DNA from: Mixophyes australis
Lineage: Eukaryota > Chordata > Amphibia > Anura > Limnodynastidae
Direction of reading: 5' to 3'
Length of the DNA: 64,000 nucleotides
NCBI GenBank assembly: GCA_036250195.1
Contig: JAVHZZ010000005.1
Span: forward strand, 74,953,505-75,017,504
This document shows positions 23,928 to 36,497 of this stretch, in pieces (within the stretch, counting starts at the first letter, position 1; every line of letters starts with the position of its first letter). The translations under genes and the position numbers were made by a program. The notes beneath the pieces are model-generated. The model searched no databases. It worked only from the letters and a program-made list of their open reading frames with translations, and was not told the origin of the DNA.

Positions 23928-26030
23928 ATTATTATTATTATTATTATTATTTTATAGGGCGCCATATGAGGTCCACAGAGCCATACTGAGGGCAAACAAT
24001 AAGACAGCACATAGTGTAACAGTACAATACAGTAAACAAATAACATTACAACTCTCAACACAGTTACTAGGTGCAAGGGGTATATTTAGCACAGGCTGAA
24101 AACTGTGTCCATTAACGTGGACGCAACTAACAGGTTTAGAGCCACTGAAAGAGGTTGAAAGACAATGGAGGCGTGGAGTCAATTGGCAGAGAGCCCAAGG
24201 AGAAGGTGCAAAATGTAGCTGTTGAGCAATAGTTATAGGTAATGAGAACAAGAGGGAAGAGGACCCTTCTCACTAGAGCTTACAATCTAAAGGGTAAGGG
24301 GGAGATGAATTGTTGACGCATGGGAGTGAGCCAATGAAAGGTGATGTGATGGCAAGAAGCAAGATTGAGAGAGATGGCGGATGAAAGAGGGTGAGGTATA
24401 TACTACATTGTGAAATGGTGAAGTGGAGGACTGGTAGGCTTTTTTAAACAGGTGGGTTTTCAATGACCGTTTAAAGCTATACAGGCTAGAAGATAGTCTG
24501 ATAGAATGAGGGAGATTGTTCCAGTGATGGAGGGCAGCACAGGAGAAATTTTGGAGAAGGGAGTGAGATGTGGTTACCAGAGGGGAGGAAAGGCGACGGT
24601 AACTGGCCCACCGGTGAGGGCTGGAGGGATATGTATGGAGATGAATATGGAGATGAAGGGTGCAGTGGAGTTGGAGAGGGTAAAGAATTTGTAGAGGATT
24701 CTGTAGGTGAACGGGAGCTTGTGTAAGGTTAGGAAGAGAGGGGAGGTAGATATGGAGACGTGAGAGAGGAAGGTATGTCTAGCTGCAGCATTAGATCTAT
24801 GAGGAGTGAGATGGGAGTGGGGGAAGCCAATAAAGATCAGGTTGCTGTTGTCAAGATGAGAAATGATTAGTGAGTGGATAAGAATTTTGGTGGCATCCTG
24901 GGAGAGGAAGAGTCTGATATGGGAGATGTTGTGGAACTGAAAACAACAGGAGTTGGCAAGAGATTGATTTGAATGGATAAATAGAGGGAGGAGTCAAGAA
25001 TGACACCCAGGCAATGGAGTTGGGAAACAGAGGAGATAGTGGTGTTGTTGTTAGTTCAGTTTTGAGCATGTTAAGTTTGAGAAAGAGTAAGGACATCCAG
25101 GAAGAGATAGCAGAGAGGCCACTGGGCACCTGAGAGATGAGGTAAGGAGAGAGATCAAGAGATAAAAGCTAGAGTTGAGTGCCATTTGCATAGAGGTGGT
25201 ACTGGAGGCCAAAGAAACTGATGAGTTTACCCAAGGAGCAGATGTACAAAGAAAAAAGCAGAGGACCAAGGACAGAACCGTGTGGGATTCCTATGGGAAG
25301 GAGGGATGGGGGGAGGAGGAATTAGAGGTAGAAAAAGACAAGGAGCGATTGGCAAGGTAGGAGGTGAACCACAAAAGGTGTCAAAAAGGCCAATGTTGTG
25401 AAGGGTGTGGAGTACTAGAGGGTGATCCACAGTGTCAAAAGCCGCAGAGAGGTCCAGGAGGATAAGCAGGGAGAAATGACCCCTGGATTTAGCTGAGAGA
25501 AAATCATTGGTTAATTTGGTCAAGGCAGTTTCTATGGAGTAGTGGGGGCAGAAGCCAGATTGGAGAGGATCAAGGATGGAGTTGTCAGAGAGGTAGCTGC
25601 TGAGTCAGTTGTAGACAAGCCACTCAAGTAATTTGGAAGCAAAAGGTAGAAGAGAAATGGGGTGGAAGTTAGAGAATGAGGTAAGGTCAAGATTGAGATT
25701 TTTAAGAATGGCTGAAACAAGTGCATGTTTAAAGGATGAGGAAAAGATTCCAGTGAAGAGGGACAGATCGAAGAGGTGAGCAAGGTGGGAGCAGGCAGTG
25801 GGGGAGAGAGAGCAAAGGAGGTGAGAGGGGAAGGGATCCAGGAGGCTGGTTGAGGGTGGAGATGATAATATAAGAGAATGGACTTTGTCACCCATAGTGG
25901 GGCGGAAAGAGCACAAGAGGCGTTGGCTGTAGGGAAAGGGTGGGGTGGTAGCGGTGGCAGAAGAGTGATGGGAGGAGGAGATTTTGTGTTTGATAGCCTC
26001 AATATTGGAAGTGATAAAGAAGGCAAAGTA
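23928..26030 (-). pseudogene. L2-type LINE, RT domain plus 3' UTR
   Basis: Minus-strand order, from 26030 down: DPFPSHLLCSL and LKNLNLDLTSFSNFHPISLL (RT fingers), then [16 protein letters not shown] (palm, about 25.4-25.5 kb), then the C-terminal part and a 3' UTR ending in an (AAT)n tail (23928-23951 on the plus strand). At 25183-25194 the catalytic box reads Y-A-N-G instead of Y-A-D-D, so both catalytic aspartates are lost. Frame changes separate the blocks. It is 5'-truncated near 26030, without endonuclease. Plus-strand frames across it are shadows. Confidence 0.88.
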
Positions 26031-27245
26031 AGTCAGTACAAATGCACAGTAACCAAGATTAACCATTCAAATATTTGCTTATATCATCTAATTTGTATAA
26101 GTAAAATGATAGAGATGTTTACCACAAAGGGTCTTATCCTGCCAATAAATTTGGAAACATATTTGGTTCACCATAATGGACAGTTCTGGCAACTCAGCTC
26201 CTTGGGTGATCAGCTAGATTCCATTTAGATCAGTTAGAACAGTCAGAAATCCTGGAACACACAGGACGGCAAATGAATTTTCAAGCATGCCCAAAATATG
26301 TTTTGATGGACACGCTGATTGTTTTGGGGTCACATACACCAATATTGAGCCAATTTGCAAATATCAGTACCAATATCAGTGCATGGGTGGCTAGCTTTAG
26401 AATCTGGTTACTGCAGGTCACAGCACACAAAGCTGCAAAGGGTAAGAACTGAGAGGTTGTAGTGGGCAGTGTTTGATTGTTTTTGGCAATGGGATTTCAC
26501 AATCCCAGTACTCCTCTGTGATTTACCACAGAAAAGGCATATGCAGAAAATAAAAATACAGAAAAGTTACAAATGTTTTCTTAGACAATCTTCCATGGGA
26601 AAATGAAGAGAGATGCCCAGACCACATTGAAATAGGCAGATTATTTATGAGCATGTCTGGCAAACACTGTAGATGAGAGTAGAAGCTAAGTAAAGGTTGT
26701 CCTGCTGTTGAATAGAAGAGGCCTAAGTTTATTACTTAAATGAAGATACCAGTTTTTAATACTTAATTGCCCATATATGGGCAGATCTTGCTGTACAACA
26801 TGATCAGTGGTTTTCCATTTAAAATATAAAAACAAAGAGATCAATAAGATATTTAAATATTACTCTTAAAGTAGCATATACAAGTTGATACAGTAAATTT
26901 ACATCACTTCATGATCTAATTTGTTTATTTGGCCTCCAGTAGACAACACCCAAATCATCTCTTCTCCTCTTCTCCACAATCTTGTGGTGGGTCATCTCTC
27001 ACCTTTGCAAATGCTTGCTCCCCCTATCTGGCATCAGTATTTGTACATAAACCTATGTGCATAGTAGATATAAATGTACATTTGTGATACTTAAGAAAAA
27101 GTAACACCGATACACCTTACTGTCATAAGTAAAAGGAAAAGTTACATTTAATTAAGAGTATTGTCCAAATCTGTTACTACTATGCAGTACCTTAAGATCA
27201 CCTTTTCACTATTGTCGAAAACCACATTTCTGTCAAGGACACCAA
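26031..27245. other. AT-rich DNA, no gene recognised
   Basis: No coding or RNA feature supported. The word CAATATCAGTACCAATATCAGT near 26360 is a tiny local duplication. Confidence 0.4.
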
Positions 27246-27418
27246 GAGGTAGATTTACTAAAACTTCTAAAAACAGGAAAAGTAGAGATGCTGCTCATAG
27301 CAACCAATCAGATTCTAGCTATCATTTTCTAGAATGTACTAGATAAATTATAACTAGAATCTTATTGGTTGCTATGGACAACTCTCTTTGCTTTTTAGAA
27401 TTATTAATAAATCTGCAC
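27246..27418. mobile_element. Hairpin MITE, diverged copy
   Basis: Contains GTAGATTTACTAAA at the left, TAGCAACCAATCAGATTCTA in the left arm, the complementary TAGAATCTTATTGGTTGCTA in the right arm, and TTAATAAATCTGC at the right end. These words are shared with the near-perfect copy at 55946-56120, but this copy has clearly diverged and its target duplication is not readable. Confidence 0.75.
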
Positions 27419-30400
27419 TCAAAATGGGCAAAATATTGTGTAAAGCACCTCCACACATGAAAAATATGCAAATGTGAAATAGGACATGCTCCAATGCATG
27501 CACCGAGCAGAGGATTAGTCTTGTTTAAACATTGAATGATGTGCTACCATAAACATTTTTCTTCTTTGCAAATGTCCCCATCTATCTCTTATATTCTAGT
27601 TGTGCATCATTTTCTCTGTGGTAGTCATAAAGCATCTTGCTCTGCTGTTTGATTTTTTTTTTCTAGTTGCAACATTATGGTATTTTAAATATATTTTGTT
27701 GTTTTTTTATGTAACACAACAAAAGCATGTTAGACAGGGTATATTTTAAGAAACAATTGACATATATGTAAACATATATAATCAAAGACTGCTTAGCATT
27801 GTAGTAAGATGATTTGGAACCCCACAGCAGTTATACCTCTTAAAACGAATTCTTAGTTAATATTTTTTAAAAAAAAAAACATTTAATTTGCAATATTTTC
27901 AATTGTCAGCAACAAAGTACCTTGAATAGAAAAACATTTGCATACACATTTCCACTGACATTGAAGACATTTAAATGAACATTGCTTGTGAATGTAGACT
28001 GATGCATGTACTATTATATGGAAGGGTTAGCATGCTGCTACAGTTGGCATGGCCGGTCATGCATAGAATAATAGGCTTTAACTTTGCTAAGCTTTTCTGC
28101 CAGACCCCCAAGATCCCCCACTGCTCTATTATATTGAACTTGTAAGCTTCGAACTATGCCAGGCTCACCCAGATTATTCCTGCATTAAGGGTCCTGCTGA
28201 GTGACTAGTGTCATGATAAAGTGCTAAGGATGGAGCACACCATCTTGGCGTCCTGTTCTCATCTTATTAAATTCAGCTTTACAGAAGCAGGGAGCCTGCT
28301 TCTCATCCCTCCCTGGCCCCAGCTCAAGCCAACTGCAACTGTCTGACAATATTTAAATCGGGAACTCCATTGCTAATGGCAGGTGGTGCACCACAAACAG
28401 GGGGGGAAATCTGTGCACATTTTCTTCCAGAAAATAATTATTGCTTGTTTAATTCATGCTACTAGAATAGATGTATTTGAGATATGATCAACCTTTTATG
28501 CTTCACTTATGCACATCTAGTTAGGTGTATCAGTCTGTTTACTATTTTGATATTTCCAATATATTTAGCAGCGCTGGACAATCATGGCGACAAATTTAAA
28601 CATTCAATTACAACAATGCAGGAGCATAGTAGGAAACCCAGATGAGTGTACCCTGTTTACTAATATTCCAACTATTTTTTTTTAATTCCTGACAAACATA
28701 AAGAAGTATAATTTAAGCATAGAACGTATATAGCATTATAAAGCAAGGAAAATCAGCATAGCATACAAATACTATAGCAAAGCAGCTTAGATGAACTATA
28801 CAGTAATCTAAATCAAACATATGTGCTATTGAAACTGCGACCGTGTGGCATAAACTGTAGACTGCTTTCTAGGTGTCATAGTTTTATAAAGTCTCTTCTA
28901 CATTTAGTATTTTGAAACATTTGGTTTAGGCATTTCTTCATTTATTACAATAAAATGGCTATTATAATATTTAAAAGTTCTAAATTCTACATCTTTTTTT
29001 ATATATTCTTTCCTTTCATTACAGAGCAGTTAATTTGAAAATGATTCCTTGAATTTTTCCATATTTCTATAAAAAACTACCACTCATTTCTAATCATTGA
29101 GAGGAACGTTTTTTTCGGGGTTTTTTGTCAAATTCAAAATTCTCTTTATTTTTACACTTCAGTGGGTTGAGTTATATAGGAGGGTGAACTCTTTGAGGAA
29201 AAATAGTATCACAAAATCGGCTTATACTTCTATAGATCTTTTTTTAATTCATTTTTTCCAATCCTTATGTATTGACAGTGTTGAGATTATGGACTAATGC
29301 AATCATCTAGATACAGTAATTCCCCATGAAGAACTACAAAATAGAAGCTGCATTGCCATACTTCCCAATACTCCAAATTTGGACATTAAATTTACAATTC
29401 TCTGACCCCAAAAGAGCTCTGGTATCACAAGTATGTGGGTTTGGTTGTCTTTATCAAGCAATGGATTTTACTAGATGGTTTACAGAGATGATGTTTCCCA
29501 GCATGCTTTGGGACAGGAAGTAAGGAGGTTTCCAAATTGGACTAGCTTGAAAAACTATTGGATGTCAGCAGTGCCTATTTTGAATCATAGAAACTCTGAA
29601 CCGTAGCTGAAGATCATGTAAATAAATAGATATATTTATAGCTATGTAGATAAATATATCTAAGGTCAGAATTCTATATCTTTATGTTAAGTAGGAGCAT
29701 GTGACACAGACTTTGTGAAATGCTATATTTTATTACATACCTAACCTGCTATCAATGACTATAATAACTATGCTGAAGCTGCCTCTGCTGGTTAGTTATT
29801 AAAGTGCACTATTGACTAGTATGAAAAAAAAATGCATCAATACTCACATTTAAAGTTCATATAATACTCTGAATACCAAGTGGGTATTGCAGTGACTTGA
29901 AGGGCTACCATTGAAATTTAATTTCCCATAAGACTTTTCACCTGAACAGCAGTGATTTATTTGTATATTATGAAAGTCAATGTTTGAAGTGGGCCGATAT
30001 GTGCTGGTATGATACACAGCACATCTCCACTACAAGCATGCATGAATGTCAATTGATGGGGCAGTGAATGCTAACCAGTGGAGAAAGGGAGGTGGTAGAT
30101 CTTTGAAACAGGAAGGGGGAGCAGGTAGACACTGGTCTGGGTGCTAGAGAGATGAGGGCCAGCAATGATACCAATTCCCTAGGATATCGATATCGAGCAT
30201 GTCAAGAAAAGGAAGGAAGGGCTACCCCCAAACTCCAGATGAATCCCACTGGAAAGCTAACTACCAAGGAATCTCAATCTCTGACAGGACAAGCACACCA
30301 AAAGCAGCAGAATTGATGTCCAAGAGCAAGTACCTGCATCTCACTCCTTGACAAATGAATGAATGCTAATAAACTGCTGATACCCCTCTTTTCTTTCTGT

Positions 30401-31687
30401 TGGCAACTCTGTTGGAAAATTGATCACCCTACTGGGATGTGACTGACCTAAATCATAAGAAATCATATGTAATCTGCAACATATTAATATATGATCTGGA
30501 ATATCTCACCTAAGGAATGAACTCTCCTTTTATATTACATCTTATTCTATTTTTTCTGTTTGTTGAATTTTGGAATACATTTATTGACATTTTTATCATT
30601 GTAGATTAATTTAAAACTATGAAAATTAATAAAGCTCCTGCGGCCGTAGTGGCCCTAGATGACTAAAACCTCCCCAGACCCCCAAGCTAATCACTTGATA
30701 TTTCCATACAAACATTTCTAAATTCCCACTTCGACCACTGATGAAAGTGATAATTAGTGTATCATAAAAATGTAATACTTTCAATTGTTTCAGAAAAGTT
30801 GTCTTCAAAGTGCTTCCTTTGCTGACCAGAATATACTATTCTGCACTGATAAGCCCCAATGTGGGTGAAACAATTAGTCTGTATTGGACTGTGTCATGTT
30901 TTGAATACACTGAGAGCAAAGCATTGTCTTAAAGGGCTGCCTCATGAATTCCATTTTCCAGAAATCTGAAAAGAAGTTGCTTAATTGCATGCTACCCCAA
31001 TGTGATAAAGTTCTATACAGCTAGAGAACGGAGAGTGAGCTCATAAACCTATAAAAAGGTCATATTACACATAGACCCTGAAAATATCCAATATTCTTTA
31101 GGTAGATAGTGATATAACAACCAGCTTTGTAATAATTGTTATACTAACCAGTAGTTATTATTATTGTGTGCAGCCCAGTTACTTCAAAATAAAACCTGTT
31201 ATTCAATTTCCATTGTTGTCACTTGGAGTTTGTGTTACTGTGGGTATATTGGGGTGTCACCAGTTTACAGGTACTGGACTAAAGGATGCAGGGGATACAT
31301 TATACATCAAACGTACACTCTGGACAATCTAGGCTCATATAAGACTTACAATAAAGCTTTTCTCTTGTTGTATTATATTATATGCTCTCTGCATGTAGAC
31401 CAGTGCTGCCTTCTTTTAGAGAGAATATCATGGCAATTACTGCTGAGCAAAAGATGAGTGAAATAAATTAATTGTGAGTTTATGTAAGCCTCATCAGTTT
31501 TAAAATAACATTTTCACTTTATTGACTTTTATCCAATTTCAATGTTGTTATAAAGCATTCGAGTTCCTTCTGATTGTGTTAAAATAAAAGAATTTCTACA
31601 AATATCTCTTTTACTTCTTATCTTACCTATTTATCCTCACATTGGAATGTAATGGTTTTTCCCTTTTTTTAAAAAATGCCTATATAT
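27419..31687. other. Long AT-rich stretch, no gene recognised
   Basis: No gene, RNA or classified repeat could be supported over about 4.3 kb. Frames such as those at 31164-31457 (97 codons) and 29097-29297 show no domain or homolog I recognise. A GATATCGATATCGA palindromic cluster lies at about 30182. Confidence 0.4.
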
Positions 31688-31986
31688 CATACTTGCCTTC
31701 TCTCTGGAATTTACGGGAGCTCTTGAATTTCGGGGAGTCCTCCCAGACTCCTGGAAGAGTAGGAAAACCTCCCGGAGCCTGTAAGATGCCAATATTCACG
31801 GAATTGAATAGTGGGGGCGGGGCTTATTTGCTCCATTAAGCTCCGCCCCTGCCATTCAATACCTTGAATTTCTGTATTTTATGGTAGGGGCGGAGCTATA
31901 GTGATATAATGACATCATCCTACCCTATGTCACATGATCTATACTCCGAACTCCTGGACTACAGAATTATAAAGTAGGCAAGTATG
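31688..31986. mobile_element. hAT-like MITE, copy 2
   Basis: Begins CATACTTGCC and ends GGCAAGTATG, identical to the ends of the copy at 1299-1571, and shares internal words such as GACTCCTGGAAGAGT and ATTCACGG. The flanking octamers, CTATATAT on the left and CTATACAA on the right, match only in the first five bases, so the duplication has decayed or one flank was altered. It abuts a Helitron-like terminus directly on its right. Confidence 0.82.
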
Positions 31987-31987
31987 C

Positions 31988-32412
31988 TATACAAGTTAAC
32001 CCGTGCATTATACTCATGCATTCTAGTCAAATCAAGCTACTTAAGGTGTTAAAAAGGTTCTTGTCATGCATTTGAGCCATAGCCCAGGCCTCAACCACCA
32101 ACCACTCCCCACTGTCACCCCCGGCAACCACCAACCACTCCCAACTGTCACTTCTCCTTCAAGAAATATATATATAGTTTTTTTAAATATTTATAAACAA
32201 TTTTAACAATTAACAAATTAAATTAACAAATTAAAAACATCTTAGTATACCAAATTTCAGCCCTTTCTGAATTTTTTTTTCCACACACACTAAGAATTTA
32301 GTAGGTCAGTGTATAACTCCGCCCAGCAGGTGGCGCTGTAGCTTGGTTTTATTTTTTCCACACACACACAGACAGACTAACACACGCCACTAGACATTTA
32401 TATTATAGATAT
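31988..32412 (-). mobile_element. Helitron-like non-autonomous element, copy 2 (inverted)
   Basis: Read on the minus strand it starts ATCTATAATATAAATGTCTA, carries ACCAAGCTACAGCGCCACCT and AAATTTGGTATACT, and ends with a hairpin-like TGCATGAGTATAATGCA (32004-32020) followed by CGGGTTAACTTG. The hairpin has one mismatch where copy 1 is perfect. The interior differs from copy 1 by a 100-bp stretch with ACCACCAACCACTCCC repeats. It has no coding capacity. Confidence 0.6.
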
Positions 32413-32821
32413 AAGCATTACAAAGATGATGCTCTTTCTCTTTTTTTTCATACATGCTTTTATGCATTCTGCTTGAACACATTATTGGATAGAAAAAAAT
32501 GAACCCATTCTATAAGTGCCTAGAAATATTTGCTCATTATTATTGGCAACTGCAGTACCCTGAGAGAGTCAAGAGAAATATATTCTGAGCAAAACACTCA
32601 TTTGTGGACCTGACTTTGAATTTTTATGGTAATTATGTTTATGTAACTAAGTTTTTTTACTTTTGTGCACTTCATTATATCATCAGAAGAAAAAATTAGC
32701 ACAATTTTTCATATGGAAGAAATCTTATTTAAAACATATTTAAAGGGGTTTCAACCTTATTTTTCTTCCTATATTTGTTTAATGTAAGACTGGAGATGAT
32801 TTATAACAATATGACCAGTGA
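32413..32821. other. AT-rich spacer
   Basis: Nothing recognised between the Helitron-like element and the LTR-like block. Confidence 0.4.
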
Positions 32822-33302
32822 TGTAAAATTGTTTGAATATTCAGTCTGGCTTACAAAATGGAGTCTAGCAATCATGATTGAATTTATATGCTATAGTTTT
32901 CATGAAATTAAGTTTTCCAAGAAATTAAAATGTGTATAGCTTTCATGCTTCATGGAATGTATGCTTTGCAAGGCCGTACTGTTTTGTCTTTGTGCTTATT
33001 TAGAAAGCCAGTGATAAGAGAATTAGTGTCTCCAAACCTCCAAGGCAATGCCACATATTATAACACATTGTGGCTTAGGACGCACATTCTTTGAATAGAG
33101 GTGCACATAATTAATAGTTATGCAATCAGTGTAAATAACAAGCTAAATGTCCCTCTTTGTAAAGATTATTGCTTAAAACATATGGTCAAATGTATTATTG
33201 TTACCATTCTGATCTGCTCAGTCAGATGGTCCGTGATCACATTACTGAAAAAACTTGATTCTATTTAAAAATATCAGTTCCTCTGACTACTTCATTTTAA
33301 CA
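32822..33302 (+). mobile_element. Probable LTR of a degraded retroelement
   Basis: It starts TGTAAAATTGTTTGAATATT and ends TTTTAACA. The first 55 bp recur at 34321 (TGTAGAATCGTTTGAATATT), as expected for paired LTRs. Just beyond the right end is TTTGGTGGAGAATGCGGGG (33312-33330), in the position and form of a primer-binding site. ACAAAATGGAGTC words resemble those of vertebrate retroviral LTRs. I see no clear polyadenylation signal. Confidence 0.5.
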
Positions 33303-34320
33303 GCTACGAAAGTTTGGTGGAGAATGCGGGGATCAAGCTACATCTTCTACGGCTGCGGGATCTGGCAGAATGAGACTTACTACCAATGACAGTACTGGCG
33401 GCCTCCACAAGGTAAAAACTTGTTTCTGATCATGTGCTCTCATTGGACACTGACTCGCTGTGTTGTCCTAGACTCTTGGAGGTGAGCTCTGATATACTGT
33501 TTGATGAGCCACACAATCTGATATTTTTTTCTCTTTCTTCTTCCATGTGTGTATTGATATGATAACAAGGTTAAGGTTTCTTTTTCATTGTCATTGCCAT
33601 TATTGCGCTTATTGGTTATTGATTTTTGTCATTGTACAAACTTCTGAGGTTTTCTGGTTTTATGTTGGGAACCTTCACCGGACGTGATGACAAAGTCTTG
33701 CTAAGTCAAGTGTAATTTGTCCTGACTGTATTTCTGCAGTATCAAGTTGGAGAGAAAGGAAACTGTGCTATGAGGCACTCTTGGGACTTGTTTATCAAAC
33801 TTAATACTTGTATTTCTGCAGTGTACAGGACCCAGACAGAGTTAAATATTGTGACTAGTATTGTATTGTGTTAAGAATCTGTCATTTAAATGGTGAAAGG
33901 ACAACCTTTGCGTCTGGATATCCTAGGGAGGGTCAGAGACTAGTTATAAGTACAGGAAACAATGGTTTAATTGCTTTTAAGTATTTTAAGCGCTGGCATA
34001 AGCAGACTTTTGACAAATTAACATTCCCTATAAAAAGTACCTTTGATGTTAAAATTTTGGATAATGAGAAAAAAAAAATGTGTTTTAAGCAAACAGTTTG
34101 GTGACTGTATGTATATGTTACACAAATCTAGACAGTGTGCTGAATGGACCTCTCCCTTTTCTGTGTGAAAATTTTAGTGTGTTACAAGGGACAGGGTTGG
34201 GGGGGGGGATAGGGCATTGCAAAATCTCTCATTAACAAATATTGTACACTGTAAAAGTAATGTTTTGTTCATATGACAAGGCAAATTTAATGATACAAGA
34301 GGTATCAGAGAGTGGATTGA
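33303..34320 (+). other. Leader or internal region of the degraded LTR element
   Basis: Contains the primer-binding-like TTTGGTGGAGAATGCGGGG at 33312, a splice-donor-like AAGGTAAAAA near 33409, and an open frame at 33868-34104 (78 codons: NGERTTFASGYPREGQ, KRWHKQTFDKLTF) that I do not recognise. A 10-G run sits at 34199-34208. The total internal length of about 1 kb is far too short for gag-pol, so the element is deleted or non-autonomous. Confidence 0.4.
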
Positions 34321-34410
34321 TGTAGAATCGTTTGAATATTCAGTCTGGCTTACAAAATGGAGTCTGTATTACAAAATGGAGTCTAGCAGCCATGATTGTG
34401 CTGTGACATC
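34321..34410 (+). mobile_element. Truncated second LTR copy
   Basis: Shares GTTTGAATATTCAGTCTGGC and the following TTACAAAATGGAGTC with the LTR at 32822, plus an extra 20-bp duplication of the ACAAAATGGAGTCT word. Similarity ends near CATGATTG (34400). From about 34425 the sequence reads as Ty3/gypsy pol, so the LTR is cut by that element or by a deletion. Confidence 0.5.
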
Positions 34411-34424
34411 AAGCAAATGTCTCA

Positions 34425-36330
34425 TCCCATTTGGCTTCAATGCTGCCTGAGGGCAACAAGCTACATGGCCAAATTCATCCCTCACTACAGTGAAACCACT
34501 GCACCACTGAGACAACTTCTACAGAATGCAGAGTGCAGCATTCACCAAGTTTGAAGATACACTCATGAGCTCTCCTGTATTGTCGGCCAATGCATCATAA
34601 GACGTTCTGGGTGCAGTTTGCCTCCAATGCAATAATCCTGTGGCTTTTGCTTCCAAGGGTCCTACCGACACGGAAATTCACTATGAAGGAATAGAGGAGG
34701 AACTGCTAGCATTTGTGTTTGCTTGCAACAAGTTCTGTGACTTCATCTATGGCCACCCTGTCACGGTCAAAACTGATCACCAGCCCTTAATCACCATAAC
34801 TCGAAAGCATATTCATACTGCTTCTTCATGCATACAGAGAATGATGCTCACACTACAAACATACCATCTGGATGGGGCATACAAGTTGGGAAAAGAACTG
34901 TTTGTGTCTGACAACCTTCTGCTGCACTTACCTGTCATTCCCAACACAAGGAAATCACAAGGATGAATATGATGTTATATTCATACCAGTGCTATCATCA
35001 CAAAGGATGGAGGAACTCAAGTGTGCATCTCTTGTTGATGATTTGTGTCAAAAGTTTTCAAAGGTAATTCTATGCCCCTTCTTTGCTATGAGAGATGTAC
35101 CCATGCTGATGGAATCCTACTATGGGGGTCAGGGATTCATAATTTCTTGTGCCCTACAGAACTCCATGAGGGTCACCCTGGCATGGAGCTGCAAAGTAAA
35201 GAGCCAAGGAGGCCCTATTCTGGTTGACCATCTACGATGATATTGAATGCAAAATTTTGTGTGCGCCACGTGCAATGCCCTCAAGGCTCACCAAGCTATT
35301 GCATCTGCACAAGGTTCTAGACCTGCCGCGTTCACTGTTGCTGCCGACATCTTTGATTGAAGAGGGAAAGAACACTTGGGGTAAATGTATCAACTGACTA
35401 TTTTTTCAACTCGCCAGCATTGTTTTGCCGTTAAAGCCATCGCCGCTTTAAATTTTCACTGCAAACTGGCCGGATTGATACATTTACCCCTTGGTCTTCA
35501 TGAACTCATTTACTGGCTGGTTTGAAATTGACCACCTTCCCAAACTCACAAGAACAATGATCATTTCAAAACTAAAGAAACACTTTGCTGTACATGGCAT
35601 CCATCAGCTGCAGTTTATGTGCAGGGAAATCAAAAATGTTTCTAACACATGGACTTTAAATAGTTCACCAGCAGCCCCCACTATACTCAATCAAATGGTT
35701 TAGCTGAGATAGTGGTGTGCTCAGCCAAATACCTGCTAGAGCAATGCATTTGTGATAGCACAAACATATTTGCATCACAAGGGGTGGCCTTTCATCCCCT
35801 TTCCAAAGACTGCTATCACAATGAACAAGAACACTCATACCCATGACATAGCAGGCACTATAACAAAAGTTGAAACATAAGTATAAACGACACTTACCAA
35901 CAAAAGGCTGTGATGTATTACAGGACAAACTGTTCAGATACAGGCTCCTTGTGGATATGACAAGTTGATTACCATCCAGAATTAATCAGACAGATCCTCT
36001 ATGAGTGCAACTGATGCCATCTGTTAAATGTATCTAAACAGCTAAATGTCCCAATACCTTGGACACCCACAACCAGTGCTCTTCCCAAATCCATGTTGCA
36101 GAGATCATTATCTACAGAAACTACAGCCATACCTTTAGACTCAAGAATGTCACCAGGTCAACCTGAATGCATTGACACCTGGGATGATCACATGGTCTGG
36201 TAGTGTATCAAGCCTCAATCCCAAGTTCCAGGACGTTGTGACTTAATGCCAACCTATCCTGGCCATTATCTCACCAATCCTACCTTTGTCACCTCAATTG
36301 CCCATTAGGCCACCCACTCTGTCACCATCT
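34425..36330 (+). pseudogene. Ty3/gypsy pol fragment: RT end, RNase H, integrase
   Basis: After a short RT thumb part (PFGFNAA, MAKFIPHYSETTAPLRQLLQ) comes RNase H at 34640-34966: PVAFASKGPTDTEIHYEGIE, ELLAFVFACNKF, and VKTDHQPLITI with the D-H pair. From about 35000 the linker and integrase follow, with a zinc-finger half near 35250 (CATCNALKAHQ). The core follows at 35491-35703 (NSFTGWFEIDHLPKLT). The second catalytic-D segment is eroded (the QLQFMCREIKN stretch replaces the usual SDNGPQF). Stops, frame changes and a 113-bp MITE (35378-35490) inactivate it. No LTR of its own was identified; 36340-36480 may be 3' remains. Confidence 0.82.
35378..35490. mobile_element. MITE nested in gypsy integrase
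   Basis: Ends GGGGTAAATGTATCAA and TTGATACATTTACCCC are perfect 16-bp inverted repeats. Removing it together with one copy of the flanking CTT/TT brings KEH and LVFMNSFTGW of the integrase back into one frame, which fixes it as a clean insertion. The 113-bp interior has no ORF. The duplication is 2-4 bp depending on how the ends are drawn, so the superfamily is uncertain. Confidence 0.85.
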
Positions 36331-36497
36331 TATGAAAGGGATAATGTTTATGTATAGGGTGCTGGGACTAGGAGGAAGTGACATAAGCCATAAGGGTATT
36401 GTGAAAAGTTCTTGTTTGCTGCTATTCATTCTGTTATACAAGCTCTCACTAAATAAATGTCTTTTGTGTTCCGCTCTATTAAGTGTTATCTCCTGCT

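Noticed and set aside
25532..26228. 164-codon minus-strand frame and the overlapping plus-strand frame
   Set aside because: The RT motifs (DPFPSHLLCSL, NFHPISLLPF) are in the neighbouring minus frame 25605-26066; these others are alternate-frame translations.
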